This document shows positions 27,779-36,647 of a stretch of DNA of 64,000 nt, piece after piece. Position 1 is the first letter of the stretch. Every line of letters starts with the position of its first letter. Under the pieces are notes generated by a model. That model was not told the DNA's origin and searched no databases. It saw nothing but the letters and a program-made list of their open reading frames with translations. The stretch is from the NCBI RefSeq assembly GCF_023715895.1, contig NZ_JAMBOO010000011.1, forward strand, positions 42,554 to 106,553. The letters are read 5' to 3'. The translations under genes and the position numbers were made by a program. The stretch comes from Domibacillus indicus. GTDB lineage: Bacteria; Bacillota; Bacilli; Bacillales; Domibacillaceae.

Positions 27779-27899
27779 TCTTTCACCCCTTTTCTTTCTA
27801 TTTTATCCAAAATAAAAGACGGCATACCCGTCAGAAAGAAAGAGCACTTTTCAATATTTTTTGCCCTTTGTCCTCATACTACGTTTTGAGGTGAAAAAT

Positions 27900-29087
27900 A
27901 TGTACAAACTGTTATCTCATAATGACCTGGACGGTGTTTCATGCGGGATTTTAGCAAAACTTGCCTTTGGCTCTGATGTAAGTGTCCGCTACAATTCCAT
28001 TTCCGGACTAAACCAGGAAGTCGAATGGTTTTTAGAAAACGGAGATCCGGACACGTTTCTGTTTATTACCGATTTATCCGTGAACGAAGAAAACGAAGAA
28101 AAGCTGAATCAGTTTTATCAAAACGGCGGAAAAGTTCAGCTGCTCGATCACCATCAAACGGCACTGCACCTGAACAACTACAAATGGGGACATGTGGTGA
28201 TTGAAGAAAAGGCAGACCGCCCAGCCTCGGCCACTTCTTTATTTTATGAATATCTCCTGAAACACGAACACCTTACACACTCGACAGCTGTAGCCGAATT
28301 TGTAGAGCTCGTCCGCCAGTACGATACGTGGGACTGGGAAAAGCTCAACAATCGAAAAGCCCAGCGGCTGAATGCCCTTTTCTTTTTAGTCTCCATTGAC
28401 GAATTTGAAGAAGCCATGCTGAACCGGCTGAACACAGGCGACCACTTTTTCTTCAATGAATTTGAAGAGAAAATTCTGGATATGGAAGAAAGAAAAACAG
28501 AGCGATACATCCGCCGGAAAAAGCGCGAGGTTATACAGGCCTATGTCCACGACCAATGGGCCGGCGTTGTTCATGCAGAATCGTACCATTCTGAGCTTGG
28601 CAATGAACTAAGTAAAGAGTTTTCCCATCTCGATTACATCGCCATCATCAGTGTGGGCAGCAGGCGGATCAGTCTCCGGACTATTCACGATGACGTTGAT
28701 GTTTCGCGCACTGCCGGGCTTTTTGGCGGCGGCGGCCATGCAAAAGCCTCGGGCTGCTCTTTATCAGCAGAAGCGTTTGAGCTGTTTGTAACAGCTGTAT
28801 TCGGCCGCGAGCCGCTCAAAGAAGATGCGAAACGTAACCGCTACAACCTGCCAGAAAGTTCTTTTGGCGCCCTGTACACAAACAGGCAGAATGATGGCTT
28901 TTTACTGCATCCTCTGTCTTCTGAACAATGGGGTATTGAACAGAATCATGAACAGCGGCCGGAAACGTTCACAAGCTTTGAAGAAGGAGAACATTTTTTA
29001 AAACGGCAGGAATCCGTCTGGCTGGCTCGTGACGAAGTATTTGTCCAGTATTTAATGAATGCGAAAAAACGCCACTCTACTCATTAA
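27900..29087 (+). CDS. nrnB: DHH-family oligoribonuclease NrnB
   Basis: A 395-residue DHH/DHHA1 phosphoesterase that degrades short oligonucleotides (nanoRNase). Motifs: SHNDLDGVSCGILAKLAFG at the N-terminus, FITDLSVNEENEE, LDHHQTALHL (the DHH motif, about 95-104), RQYDTWDWE, and the C-terminal GGGGHAKASGCSL of the DHHA1 domain. The ATG at 27900 is preceded by GAGGTG. The closest remembered protein is B. subtilis YngD/NrnB. Confidence 0.9.
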   Translation: MYKLLSHNDLDGVSCGILAKLAFGSDVSVRYNSISGLNQEVEWFLENGDPDTFLFITDLSVNEENEEKLNQFYQNGGKVQLLDHHQTALHLNNYKWGHVVIEEKADRPASATSLFYEYLLKHEHLTHSTAVAEFVELVRQYDTWDWEKLNNRKAQRLNALFFLVSIDEFEEAMLNRLNTGDHFFFNEFEEKILDMEERKTERYIRRKKREVIQAYVHDQWAGVVHAESYHSELGNELSKEFSHLDYIAIISVGSRRISLRTIHDDVDVSRTAGLFGGGGHAKASGCSLSAEAFELFVTAVFGREPLKEDAKRNRYNLPESSFGALYTNRQNDGFLLHPLSSEQWGIEQNHEQRPETFTSFEEGEHFLKRQESVWLARDEVFVQYLMNAKKRHSTH

Positions 29088-29130
29088 AAAAGCCGTCCAT
29101 CCTTTTACAGCAGGGATGGACGGCTTTATT
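29086..29130 (+). terminator. Bidirectional terminator between nrnB and the DUF218 gene
   Basis: AAAGCCGTCCATCC and GGATGGACGGCTTT form a 14-bp stem with T-rich sequence on the plus side and TTTTT on the minus side. Confidence 0.85.
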
Positions 29131-29134
29131 TACA

Positions 29135-29788
29135 CTAAAACAAGACCTTCATTCGTCTCTTGATATCCTCTAACGGTCGGCTTACCACATAGCCTATGTA
29201 CAAAAACACTTCCCGGCAGAGAAACGGGATTTGGCTGTTGATCGTTTGATAAGCGGACGTCTGGGCAGGTGACGAATAAACATTCATTCCGATTGTTTTC
29301 GCCAGCAGCATAGCACGCTTCATATGCAGCGGATCACTGACAAGCGCAAAAGTTTTCAGCTTTTTTTCTTTCGCCAGCTCGTAAGCATATTGAAGGTTTT
29401 CTTCCGTAATGGCGGATTCTGTTTCAATCAAGATGTCATCCGTCTGTACGGCTTTCTTCATTGCATAGTCTCTTGCCGCCTCCGATTCCGCTGCTTTCTC
29501 TCCATCGCCTCTTCCGCCCGTAAAAATCAGCTTGTCCACATAGCCATTCTTATACAGCCAAAGGGCATGATCGACTCTTTCACGCAAAACAGGCGATGGC
29601 TTGCCGTTCCAGACCGCAGCGCCGAGTACAATAGCGGCATCGGCCTTTTGATATTCCACCTGGCTGCCAAAAGACCAGATGCGGAATGCTGTGAAGGATG
29701 TTATCAGAAGGTCGGCCGCCCCAAAAACGATCACAAGCTTCATCCATAATTTGTTGAACAAAAGTCTCCATCCTTTTATGTGATGCAA
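29135..29788 (-). CDS. DUF218 (YdcF/SanA-type) membrane-anchored protein
   Basis: A 217-residue protein with one N-terminal membrane segment followed by the DUF218 domain: ADAAIVLGAAVWNGKPSPVLRERVDHALWLYKNG, FTGGRGDGEKAAESEAARDYA and ESAITEENLQYA. YdcF/SanA proteins act in envelope biology but their reactions are poorly defined. The exact start is uncertain: AAGGATGGAG lies 9 nt before an in-frame TTG at 29761, which looks better placed than the ATG at 29788. Confidence 0.85.
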   Translation of the reverse strand: MHHIKGWRLLFNKLWMKLVIVFGAADLLITSFTAFRIWSFGSQVEYQKADAAIVLGAAVWNGKPSPVLRERVDHALWLYKNGYVDKLIFTGGRGDGEKAAESEAARDYAMKKAVQTDDILIETESAITEENLQYAYELAKEKKLKTFALVSDPLHMKRAMLLAKTIGMNVYSSPAQTSAYQTINSQIPFLCREVFLYIGYVVSRPLEDIKRRMKVLF

Positions 29789-29856
29789 GTATTCTTAACA
29801 ACCAATATTTACTATTTTAATGTATATTCTCATCATTGAAAACTGCTCATTTTAAA

Positions 29857-29904
29857 GAAAAAAACGATCATCCTCTTTCGTCAATAAAGGATGATCGTTT
29901 TTTC
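29857..29904 (-). terminator. Terminator behind amtB
   Basis: AAAAACGATCATCCT and AGGATGATCGTTTTT form a long stem with T-rich tails on both strands, next to the amtB stop. Confidence 0.88.
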
Positions 29905-29906
29905 GC

Positions 29907-31213
29907 TTATTTAACTGCTGCTTTTTTGTTATGAACAGGCGCTACTGTAATCCCTGTTGTTTCTTCAAAATCATACAAGCTGGTTGGCACATCGGTAAAA
30001 CGCTCCAACTCGTTGTAAGCCGGAATCCCGTGAAAAGACATATCCAGCCCTTCCTCTTCTTCCCGTTCGCTTACACGCAAACCAACTGTTTTTTCACAAA
30101 TGACCGCCATGGTATGTCCGGCAGTCAGACCCCAGATAACGACTACCGCCGCTCCGAGCACTTGAACACCGAGCAGCTTGGCATCTCCTGTTGTAAAAAG
30201 ACCTTGAGAAGAATCAAACAAGCAACAGCGATTGTACCAAACACCCCGTTGAAGCCGTGGACAGCTACCGCTCCAACAGGATCATCTACCTTCAAGCGGT
30301 CGACAAGCAATGTTGCATAAATGACAATGATGCCGCTGACCGCCCCAATGACGATGGCGCTCCAGCTTTCCACAAATGCACAGCCGGCTGTTACAGCTAC
30401 AAGACCGGCAAGTACTCCGTTCATCGTCATACTCGGATCTGCTTTACCAAATTTGCTCATCGTCAGTAAAAGAGCCGTCGTTCCGCCGCTCGCTCCCGCC
30501 AGCATGGTATGCAGGGCAATCGCTGCTAAGGAAGCATTGGTTGCATCAAGTGTACTCCCCGCGTTAAACGCAAACCAGCCGAACCATAAAATAAAAGCGC
30601 CGGCAGATGCTAATGGAATATTACTTGGCGCAAATACGTTGACGCTGCCATCTGAATTAAACCGGCCCTTTCTTGCTCCTAAGCGCTTTGCCATGGCAAA
30701 TGCCGCAAAGCCGCCAAGTGCATGAATTGCCGCAGAACCGGCAAAGTCCTTCATGCCAAGCTGTGCCAGCCAGCCGTCGCTGTTCCAAATCCAGTGGCCG
30801 GACAGCGGATAAACAAGGACACAAATCATCGCTGCTGTTAACATGTATGCTTTAAAGCTCATTCGTTCTGCTACTGCGCCGGATACAATAGATACGCAGG
30901 CAACCGCGAAGCCCATTTGAAACAACACAAATGCCGCACTAGGCAGGTCGATGGATAGAGCAATATTTTCCGGGCTGCCAAACAAGCTTGTCCCAATCAA
31001 ACCAAATGCATCTTTTCCATACATAATACCAAATCCGACCATCCAAAACGCCAGTGCGCCAATTGTTAAATCGACAAAGATTTTCATCGTCACATTGACC
31101 GCGTTTTTTGTCCGCACAAAACCTGCTTCCAGTAAACTAAAGCCGCCTTCCATAAACAGCACCATAGCGGCTGCGATGACGACCCAGATTGTATTCAAAT
31201 GGATGACTTCCAT
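29907..31213 (-). pseudogene. amtB: Ammonium transporter gene with a frameshift
   Basis: The first frame (start 31213) gives a normal Amt protein with about ten membrane segments, including DFAGSAAIHALGGFAAF and AVHGFNGVFGTIAVAC. It then leaves frame near 30226-30218, where the other frame continues as FDSSQGLFTTGDAKLLGVQVLGAAVVVIWG and a normal cytosolic tail ending at 29907. One base is missing (or two added) in GCTTGTTTGATTC. The continuous first frame would lack the last helices and add an aberrant end. Either a genuine inactivating mutation or a sequencing error. It follows glnK with a TGATG overlap. Confidence 0.85.
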
Positions 31214-31575
31214 CAGCTTCGTCCTCCCTGCTTCACATCATCAATTTCAACGTCCGGCTGGCCTGTACGAATATTGTAAGCTTCTAGAATTGGGTACACA
31301 TAAATTTTTCCGTCTCCGTCTTCCCCTGTTTGAGCAGACTTGATAATCGTATCGATCGTCGGCTCTACCATATAATCAGATAAAATGATTTCCAGCTTTA
31401 CTTTCGGATGCAGTGTGACTTTATAGCTTTTCCCCCGATACACTCCCTGTGTATCTTTTTGTTTCCCCCTGCCTACTACTTGCGAGACTGTAAAACCCGT
31501 AACACCAATATGTTTTAACCCCTTGATTGTTTCCGTGATTTTTTCCGGCCGAATAATCGCTTCGATTTTTTTCAT
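31213..31575 (-). CDS. glnK: Nitrogen regulatory PII protein
   Basis: A 120-residue PII protein that binds ATP/ADP and 2-oxoglutarate and docks on AmtB to gate ammonium uptake; in B. subtilis it also binds TnrA. Sequence features are MKKIEAIIRPEKI, the T-loop GRGKQKDTQGVYRGKSY (about 37-53), VKLEIILSD and the C-terminal IYVYPILEAYNIRTGQ. The ATG at 31575 follows GGTGAGG. The stop overlaps the amtB start (TGATG). The C-terminus lacks the usual GE-x-G-DAAI form and reads GQPDVEIDDVKQGGRS. Confidence 0.93.
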   Translation of the reverse strand: MKKIEAIIRPEKITETIKGLKHIGVTGFTVSQVVGRGKQKDTQGVYRGKSYKVTLHPKVKLEIILSDYMVEPTIDTIIKSAQTGEDGDGKIYVYPILEAYNIRTGQPDVEIDDVKQGGRS

Positions 31576-31588
31576 GTCCCTCACCCTT

Positions 31589-31605
31589 TGTTAGATTTCC
31601 TAACA
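31589..31605. promoter_or_regulatory. GlnR/TnrA box in the glnK leader
   Basis: TGTTAGATTTCCTAACA matches the GlnR/TnrA consensus TGTNA-N7-TNACA without mismatch. It lies 14 nt downstream of the -10, between the transcription start and the ribosome binding site. Confidence 0.88.
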
Positions 31606-31619
31606 TAGATTTGTTCATA

Positions 31620-31647
31620 ATTATAACAAGATATTTCATAGAGTCAA
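31620..31647 (-). promoter_or_regulatory. Sigma-A promoter of glnK-amtB
   Basis: TTGACT (31647-31642) and TATAAT (31625-31620) are separated by 16 nt, a strong promoter that should not need an activator. Confidence 0.8.
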
Positions 31648-31812
31648 TGGTTTCATCTGGAAGTCCCTCGAAAAAGATCATCTTAAATCAACATACTGAA
31701 GAGAAAAACATGCTAATCTACTTCCCCCTTACGTTTGTTCCTTTTTAAAAAAGGAAAAACAGTGAAGAAGAATAAAAACGCAGTTTATAACAGCAAAAAG
31801 GAGTGACGTGTT

Positions 31813-32043
31813 ATGGCAGACAAAAAAGAGCCAGAGGTTCATACTGTTCCAAATTCAAACGGCGGCTGGGATAACAAACAAGGAGGGGAAACGCTCAGCC
31901 ATCATTCAACCAAAGCGGAAGCAGAAAAAGACGGGCGCGAAAAAGCGAAAAGAGATAAAACAGAACATAGAATTCATAAAAAAAATGGACAAATCGGAGA
32001 ATCAAACAGCTACGGTCATGATCCCTATCCCCCGAAAGGATAA
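31813..32043 (+). CDS. DUF2188 small protein
   Basis: A 76-residue, very hydrophilic protein: HTVPNSNGGWDNKQGG...STKAEAEKDGREKAKRDKTEHRIHKKNGQIGESNSYGHDPYPPKG. This is the DUF2188 pattern (x-V-x-P-x-x-x-GW ... A-x-x-x-G-x-x-x-A ... HxxDGxI-x-x-x-x-SYG-x-DP). The function is unknown. The ATG follows AAAAAGGAGTG. Single gene with its own terminator. Confidence 0.88.
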   Translation: MADKKEPEVHTVPNSNGGWDNKQGGETLSHHSTKAEAEKDGREKAKRDKTEHRIHKKNGQIGESNSYGHDPYPPKG

Positions 32044-32059
32044 CTGTTTCTTCTATAAT

Positions 32060-32094
32060 AGGAGAGCCATTCAAGCAAGCGGCTCTCCTTTTCT
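32060..32094 (+). terminator. Terminator behind the DUF2188 gene
   Basis: GGAGAGCC and GGCTCTCC pair around a 15-nt loop and are followed by TTTTCTC. Confidence 0.8.
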
Positions 32095-32214
32095 CTGTGC
32101 ATTCACAGCTATTGCCCTCTGTTTTCTTTGGGTATGAAAAGTGCGTTGAAGAGGGAGAAAGAAGGTGGCATACTGAAGCTACGTCATCTCTTAAAAAAGT
32201 GAGGAAATCCGAAC

Positions 32215-32823
32215 GTGAAATCAGCACAAAACGAAGCAGGAAATTGGGACCTGACTGCCTTTAAACTGCTTCCTTCTGCCAAGCCCCCTCTTTTCCACGG
32301 CCATACGGTTCGCCAAATGGTCTCGTCTTTCTTTTGGCGGACGAAGCTGCGTCCTTTTATACTGGAGCAGCAAGGAAAACAATGTGGCATTTGTGGATGG
32401 AAACCCCAGCAGGAGCAGGATATGCGGCACCTTCACCTTCATGAAGTGGAGGAATACGACTTTACGAACAAGGTGTGCCACCTGCTCGACATCCAGCTTA
32501 TTTGCCGAAAATGCCACGCTTTTCACCACATTATCCGGACGGAAATGGTTTCGACGAAAGAACAATGGCACGATTTAATGCAGCATTTTGTTTATGTAAA
32601 TGACTGTTCTCCGGATGTTGTCGAAAAGTTTGACCGGATCACCGCCAAAGCCCTTCTGTCAGAAGGATTCGACTCCGAAGAATGGCACCCGCGATCAGCT
32701 GAAGAAGCAGCTGAGCTGGCAGCAAAGCCGGCCCGATATACGATTCATCCCAAAATTCCATTTGCAGAAGAGCTGGAAGGGCGAATCCGTAAAAAAGGAT
32801 TGCTTTATCAAACCGAATCATAA
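32215..32823 (+). CDS. HNH-like zinc-binding protein
   Basis: A 202-residue protein starting with GTG behind GTGAGGAAA. Two CxxC knuckles, CGICG (about 58-62) and CRKCH (about 98-102), flank HLHLHEVEEYDF, the layout of an HNH endonuclease-like zinc fold, followed by AFHH. The usual catalytic His-Asn/His pattern is not obvious, so activity is uncertain. The C-terminal half is not recognised (EFHPRS-like and PARYTIHPKIPFAEE segments). No restriction or phage genes are nearby. Confidence 0.55.
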   Translation: MKSAQNEAGNWDLTAFKLLPSAKPPLFHGHTVRQMVSSFFWRTKLRPFILEQQGKQCGICGWKPQQEQDMRHLHLHEVEEYDFTNKVCHLLDIQLICRKCHAFHHIIRTEMVSTKEQWHDLMQHFVYVNDCSPDVVEKFDRITAKALLSEGFDSEEWHPRSAEEAAELAAKPARYTIHPKIPFAEELEGRIRKKGLLYQTES

Positions 32824-32825
32824 AA

Positions 32826-33192
32826 GCAGATGCCGGCCGGCATCTGCCTAAACTGTAGGCAAATTATATGGATGACCGTGCACATGAATAGGATAGATCG
32901 GCGGCGTCCAGGCAGCTCCGCTTTCCATGGGGCAGGTGCTGAGCCCGACTTCGCCTGGCGGCTTCACCGGTCTCAGCTGCCCGCTAGTCCCATAGGAGTC
33001 TGTGCTGCCCTCCCGCCGCCAAGTGGCTTGCGACAAGATTGTATAGGGCTAATAAGGTCATATCTCTCTATTTTAAAAAAAGAAAATGTCTATTCAGTCC
33101 TTGCTTATGGATTTTCAACACCACTTATCGGCTCTTTTTTAAAAGCGAAAGACTTTGTCTACACACTGAGCAGACGCCGGCCGGCATCTGCT
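32826..33192. repeat. Intergenic segment bounded by two near-identical 22-bp palindromes
   Basis: The palindrome GCAGATGCCGG|CCGGCATCTGC occurs at 32827-32848 and, with one change, at 33170-33191. The first is followed by TTTTAT on the minus strand and the second by TTTTTTT on the plus strand, so both may terminate transcription. Between them no convincing gene is seen. A 62-codon minus frame (33036-32848) has gene-like composition but starts with TTG and has no ribosome binding site. Confidence 0.6.
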
Positions 33193-33215
33193 GTTTTTTT
33201 CGGCAGAAAAGCCAG

Positions 33216-33992
33216 CTAGTCTTCTCTTACTTTCGTAAACCGGCACTCCGGAAAATGGCTGCAGCCCTTGAAGGCTCCATACCTTCCAGTCCGCTTTACC
33301 AATGCCCCGCCGCATCTAGGGCAGACTCCCTCACTTTTGTTTCGTTCCCTTTGCCGTTTTCCACTTTTAATAGCCCGTACGTGCTTTTTTTCAATCGCCC
33401 GTTTTTTTCTCCTTCCCGCTTCATTAAAAGGCTCAAGCTTCTCGGCGAGCTCTCGCACAAGCACGGCATTCATGCGCTGTTTTCGGTGAGCACAAAAAGC
33501 TTCCACCAGCTGATCTGCATACAAAACACTTGCTTCCTTGAAAGGCTCTTCAAGCTCAAGCTGGGACTTTCTTGTAAAAGCGATGAATGAATAATATTTT
33601 ATTCCATTCGAATGGCCAAAAAACTCTTTTAATGCACGAATATGACCTGCATTTTGCCAAATCGGATTGTAAAAGGTTTCTCTTCGTTTCAAGGTCTTTT
33701 GGATCCAATACTTTTCTGACTCATCACCGAAAATTCGGCCGCTGAAGTTTTTGGTTTCAATTACGAAAATACCGTGCTTTGACAAAACCAGGTGGTCAAT
33801 TTGCGCCGTCCGGCCATTGCTTCTTGGAATATAAAGATCATGAAAAACGGTGTATACCGCTCGGTCGAGCTTGTCCAGCTCCTCTTGAACGGTTCTTTCA
33901 CCAAGCACTCCTTTTTTACGCCTGGAACTGCCGGAAAACCTGGCGGCCGATATCATTATCGCGCCTAATAGAAGTAAAACAATAAAACCCAT
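33216..33992 (-). CDS. NERD-domain protein with a topoisomerase-type zinc finger
   Basis: A 258-residue protein. One N-terminal membrane segment (2-18) is followed by a nuclease-related NERD domain (about 28-150) with GERTVQEELDKL, QIDHLVLSKHGIFVIETKNFSG and GHIRALKEFF. The C-terminus has CPRCGGALVKRTGRYGAFKGCSHFPECRF (about 223-251), a DNA topoisomerase I-type zinc finger. NERD domains are predicted PD-(D/E)xK-like nucleases; the D and the E-x-K of the core are visible in IDHLVL and IETKN. Its cellular role is unknown. The start has GGAAGGA. Confidence 0.88.
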   Translation of the reverse strand: MGFIVLLLLGAIMISAARFSGSSRRKKGVLGERTVQEELDKLDRAVYTVFHDLYIPRSNGRTAQIDHLVLSKHGIFVIETKNFSGRIFGDESEKYWIQKTLKRRETFYNPIWQNAGHIRALKEFFGHSNGIKYYSFIAFTRKSQLELEEPFKEASVLYADQLVEAFCAHRKQRMNAVLVRELAEKLEPFNEAGRRKKRAIEKKHVRAIKSGKRQRERNKSEGVCPRCGGALVKRTGRYGAFKGCSHFPECRFTKVRED

Positions 33993-34092
33993 AAATCAAT
34001 TCCTTCCCACCAAAATAGAACATCTGTTTTTATATCGGTCGAAAAGTACAAATATAAAGCTGGTTCAAAAAAGAAAGCCCTGTTTTAACCAT

Positions 34093-34134
34093 AAAAAAAT
34101 CCACCCTAAAAGGGATTGCCTTCTAGGGTGGACA
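34093..34134 (-). terminator. Terminator of the MarR-EmrA-EmrB operon
   Basis: TCCACCCTA and TAGGGTGGA pair around a 16-nt loop on the minus strand and are followed by TTTTTTT. Confidence 0.88.
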
Positions 34135-34143
34135 TTCAATTGA

Positions 34144-35985
34144 TTATTGTTCTTTAATCCGTGCCCGTTTCACAAAAAATACAAGAATGAGGGCGAGCAC
34201 AGAAAGCCCTGTCGCGACCATAAAAGCATCATTAATGCCGTCAATGGTCGATTGCTGTACGGCCTGGGCGTAAAGAAGCTGAGTTGTAAGCTGGTTTCCT
34301 GCCGCCCCCGGCAAGTGGGCCATAGCAGACAAGCTTTGGCTCATCTGCTCAAACTGATTGGAAAGAAAAGAGTTAGAGCTTGTAACCGTATTTTGATAGG
34401 CACCATAATGCGCCCCTTGTCTTGTGGTCATTACCGTGACAAGAAATGCGGTTCCAATACTGCCGGCAACCTGTCTCGCCGTATTGGAAGCGGCTGTTCC
34501 ATGTGAACCAAGATGGCGGGGCAGCTGGTTGAGCCCTTCCGTCATTATAGTCATCATAATAAAGGACATACCGAACATCCGCAGTACGTATAAAACCAGC
34601 AGATGACTGTAACTTGTTGTCATGCTGAGCATCGTGAACTGCCATGTTGTTAAAACGGTAATCGTTAAGCCGATCACACCGAGCCATCTGGCACCGATTT
34701 TATCAAACAGCGCCCCGGCAATCGGAGACATAATCCCCATCACGATCGCACCCGGAAGCATAAGCAATCCGGATTCGAGTGCCGTAAAGCCGCGAATGTT
34801 CTGCAGATAAATCGGAAGCAGAATCATTGCACCAAACATTGCCATATTCACGATCATGCTGACGACCGTTGTCAGTGCAAAAATATCATATTTAAATACA
34901 CGCAAATCAAGCATTGGCTTTTCTGTAGTCAATTCCCGCCAAACAAAAGCGATCAATGACACAATCCCGATCACAAGCGAAAGAACAACGACCGTGCTGT
35001 CCCAACCGTTATTTCCGGCTTCACTGAAGCCGTACAGCAGGAATCCAAAACCAATTGTGGAAAACAGGAACCCGGGTAAATCAAATTTCGGATTGGTTAT
35101 TTTCGTAACATCTCTCATCCACAAAAAGCTTAAAACTAATACAAGCACGCCAATTGGAATAACGATGTCAAACAGCAGTCTCCAGGAATAATGGCCGATC
35201 AGCCATCCGGATAAGGTCGGGCCGATTGCAGGTGCAAAAATCATAACAACGCCCATAAGCCCCATTGCCTTTCCGCGTTTTTCCGGCGGGAACAGCACGA
35301 AAAATACCGTCATGAGAAGCGGCATAATAATCCCTGCTCCGCTCCCCTGAATTAGCCGTCCAATCATCAGCATGGTGAAGTTTACCGATAACGAACAAAT
35401 GAGTGAACCGACCGTAAACAGAAGGATCGCCGTAATATACAGCTTCCTTGTTCCAAACTTTTCAATAAGAAACGCCGTAACCGGGATTAAAATTCCGTTC
35501 ACGAGCATATAGCCCGTCGTCAGCCATTGAACGGTGTTGGCTGAAACACCCAGATCATTCATAATATGCGGAATCGCTACATTCAGCAGCGTTTGGTTTA
35601 AAATCGCCACGAAAGCACCAAGCATTAAAGCCGTTAAAATTCTTCCTGTGTGGAAGTTTTTTGGTGCTTCCGAAGCCGTTTGCTTCGGCTCCTCAACTAT
35701 TTCTTCTTTCGGCTGAACATTTGCTTCTACATATTCCAATGCCGGCTCTGATACAGCGGAATTTTGAAGCACCTCTGCTGTTTCTTCGGATAAATCCCGT
35801 GGAAAAGCAGCCTCATCGTCTTCTTCTTTCCGATCCAGACGGGCTTCTTCAGGGCTTCTTTTACTTTCTTCACGTATCATAACCGGTTGATTCACGTTCT
35901 GTTTTCTTCGTTTCACCGCTCTAAAATTAAAGAGCAGCAGCACTAAAGCGCATAAAAGAACATAGACTGCTCCATATATTAACAT
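34144..35985 (-). CDS. DHA2-family (EmrB/QacA type) multidrug efflux transporter with an N-terminal extension
   Basis: A 613-residue protein. The core (about 113-613) has 14 predicted helices and DHA2 motifs: LGAFVAILNQTLLNVAIPHI, GRLIQGSGAGIIMPLLMT and FAPAIGPTLSGWLI. Ahead of it lie an extra membrane helix (2-20) and an acidic, charged linker of about 90 residues, giving more than the usual ~480-530 residues. It works with the membrane fusion protein encoded 8 nt upstream and is probably controlled by the MarR gene of the same operon. Confidence 0.9.
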   Translation of the reverse strand: MLIYGAVYVLLCALVLLLFNFRAVKRRKQNVNQPVMIREESKRSPEEARLDRKEEDDEAAFPRDLSEETAEVLQNSAVSEPALEYVEANVQPKEEIVEEPKQTASEAPKNFHTGRILTALMLGAFVAILNQTLLNVAIPHIMNDLGVSANTVQWLTTGYMLVNGILIPVTAFLIEKFGTRKLYITAILLFTVGSLICSLSVNFTMLMIGRLIQGSGAGIIMPLLMTVFFVLFPPEKRGKAMGLMGVVMIFAPAIGPTLSGWLIGHYSWRLLFDIVIPIGVLVLVLSFLWMRDVTKITNPKFDLPGFLFSTIGFGFLLYGFSEAGNNGWDSTVVVLSLVIGIVSLIAFVWRELTTEKPMLDLRVFKYDIFALTTVVSMIVNMAMFGAMILLPIYLQNIRGFTALESGLLMLPGAIVMGIMSPIAGALFDKIGARWLGVIGLTITVLTTWQFTMLSMTTSYSHLLVLYVLRMFGMSFIMMTIMTEGLNQLPRHLGSHGTAASNTARQVAGSIGTAFLVTVMTTRQGAHYGAYQNTVTSSNSFLSNQFEQMSQSLSAMAHLPGAAGNQLTTQLLYAQAVQQSTIDGINDAFMVATGLSVLALILVFFVKRARIKEQ

Positions 35986-35993
35986 GTGATCAC

Positions 35994-36647
35994 CTACTTA
36001 TGAATTCGCACGGTTACGTTCATACCAGGAACGATGGCTACGCCCTTGCTGTCATCAATCGATACTTCTACAGGAACGACCTGCGTGACTTTCGTAAAGT
36101 TCCCTGTATTGTTTGAACTTGGCAGCAAAGAAAATGTTCCAGCTGTTGCTGAGCCGATTTGTGTGACTTTTCCTTTTAACGTTGAATTCGGAAAAGCATC
36201 TACATAAATGTCCACGTCCTGCCCTACATCTACTTGATCCACTTCTGTTTCTTCAATATTAGCCGTAACCCATAAATTGTTTAAATCGTACGCTTTCGCA
36301 AGCGGTGTTCCAGCAGCAACAAATGAATTTTGAACGGCTGTGCTTTGAACAATCGTTCCGGCTGTTGGAAGTGTAATGTTCATCTGTGATGCTTGTCCAT
36401 CTGTACCTGTGACAGAAAGCGTGCCAACTTTCGCGTCTTTAGAGAACTCTTCACCGACATTGCCTTTCCATTCTGTTAATTTTCCGTTTGCAGGTGCAGA
36501 AATAGTTACTTGCTGACCGGCGATTTGAGCGTTGTCTGTCGTTAAGTAATTGACAGCTTTATTGTAGTAAGCATAGCCGCCTACGCCGCCGCCTACTAAA
36601 ACCAATAGGATAATAATGTTAATCAAAATTAAACGCTTTGCGTTCAT
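35994..36647 (-). CDS. HlyD/EmrA-type membrane fusion protein
   Basis: A 217-residue protein with one N-terminal membrane helix (about 7-28). It has a biotinyl-lipoyl-like domain (NAQIAGQQVTISAPANGKLTEW; LPTAGTIVQSTAVQNSFVAAGTPLAKAYD) and a beta-barrel region (EVDQVDVGQDVDIYVDAFPNSTLKGKVTQIGSAT). The coiled-coil hairpin is missing, as in short Gram-positive EmrA proteins such as YhcB types. It overlaps the MarR gene by 4 nt and precedes the EmrB-type transporter. Confidence 0.9.
   Translation of the reverse strand: MNAKRLILINIIILLVLVGGGVGGYAYYNKAVNYLTTDNAQIAGQQVTISAPANGKLTEWKGNVGEEFSKDAKVGTLSVTGTDGQASQMNITLPTAGTIVQSTAVQNSFVAAGTPLAKAYDLNNLWVTANIEETEVDQVDVGQDVDIYVDAFPNSTLKGKVTQIGSATAGTFSLLPSSNNTGNFTKVTQVVPVEVSIDDSKGVAIVPGMNVTVRIHK

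Noticed and set aside
32848..33036. Minus-strand 62-codon frame ending PIHVHGHPYNLPTV
   Set aside because: It would start with TTG without a ribosome binding site and has no recognisable family; kept only as a remark on the intergenic segment.
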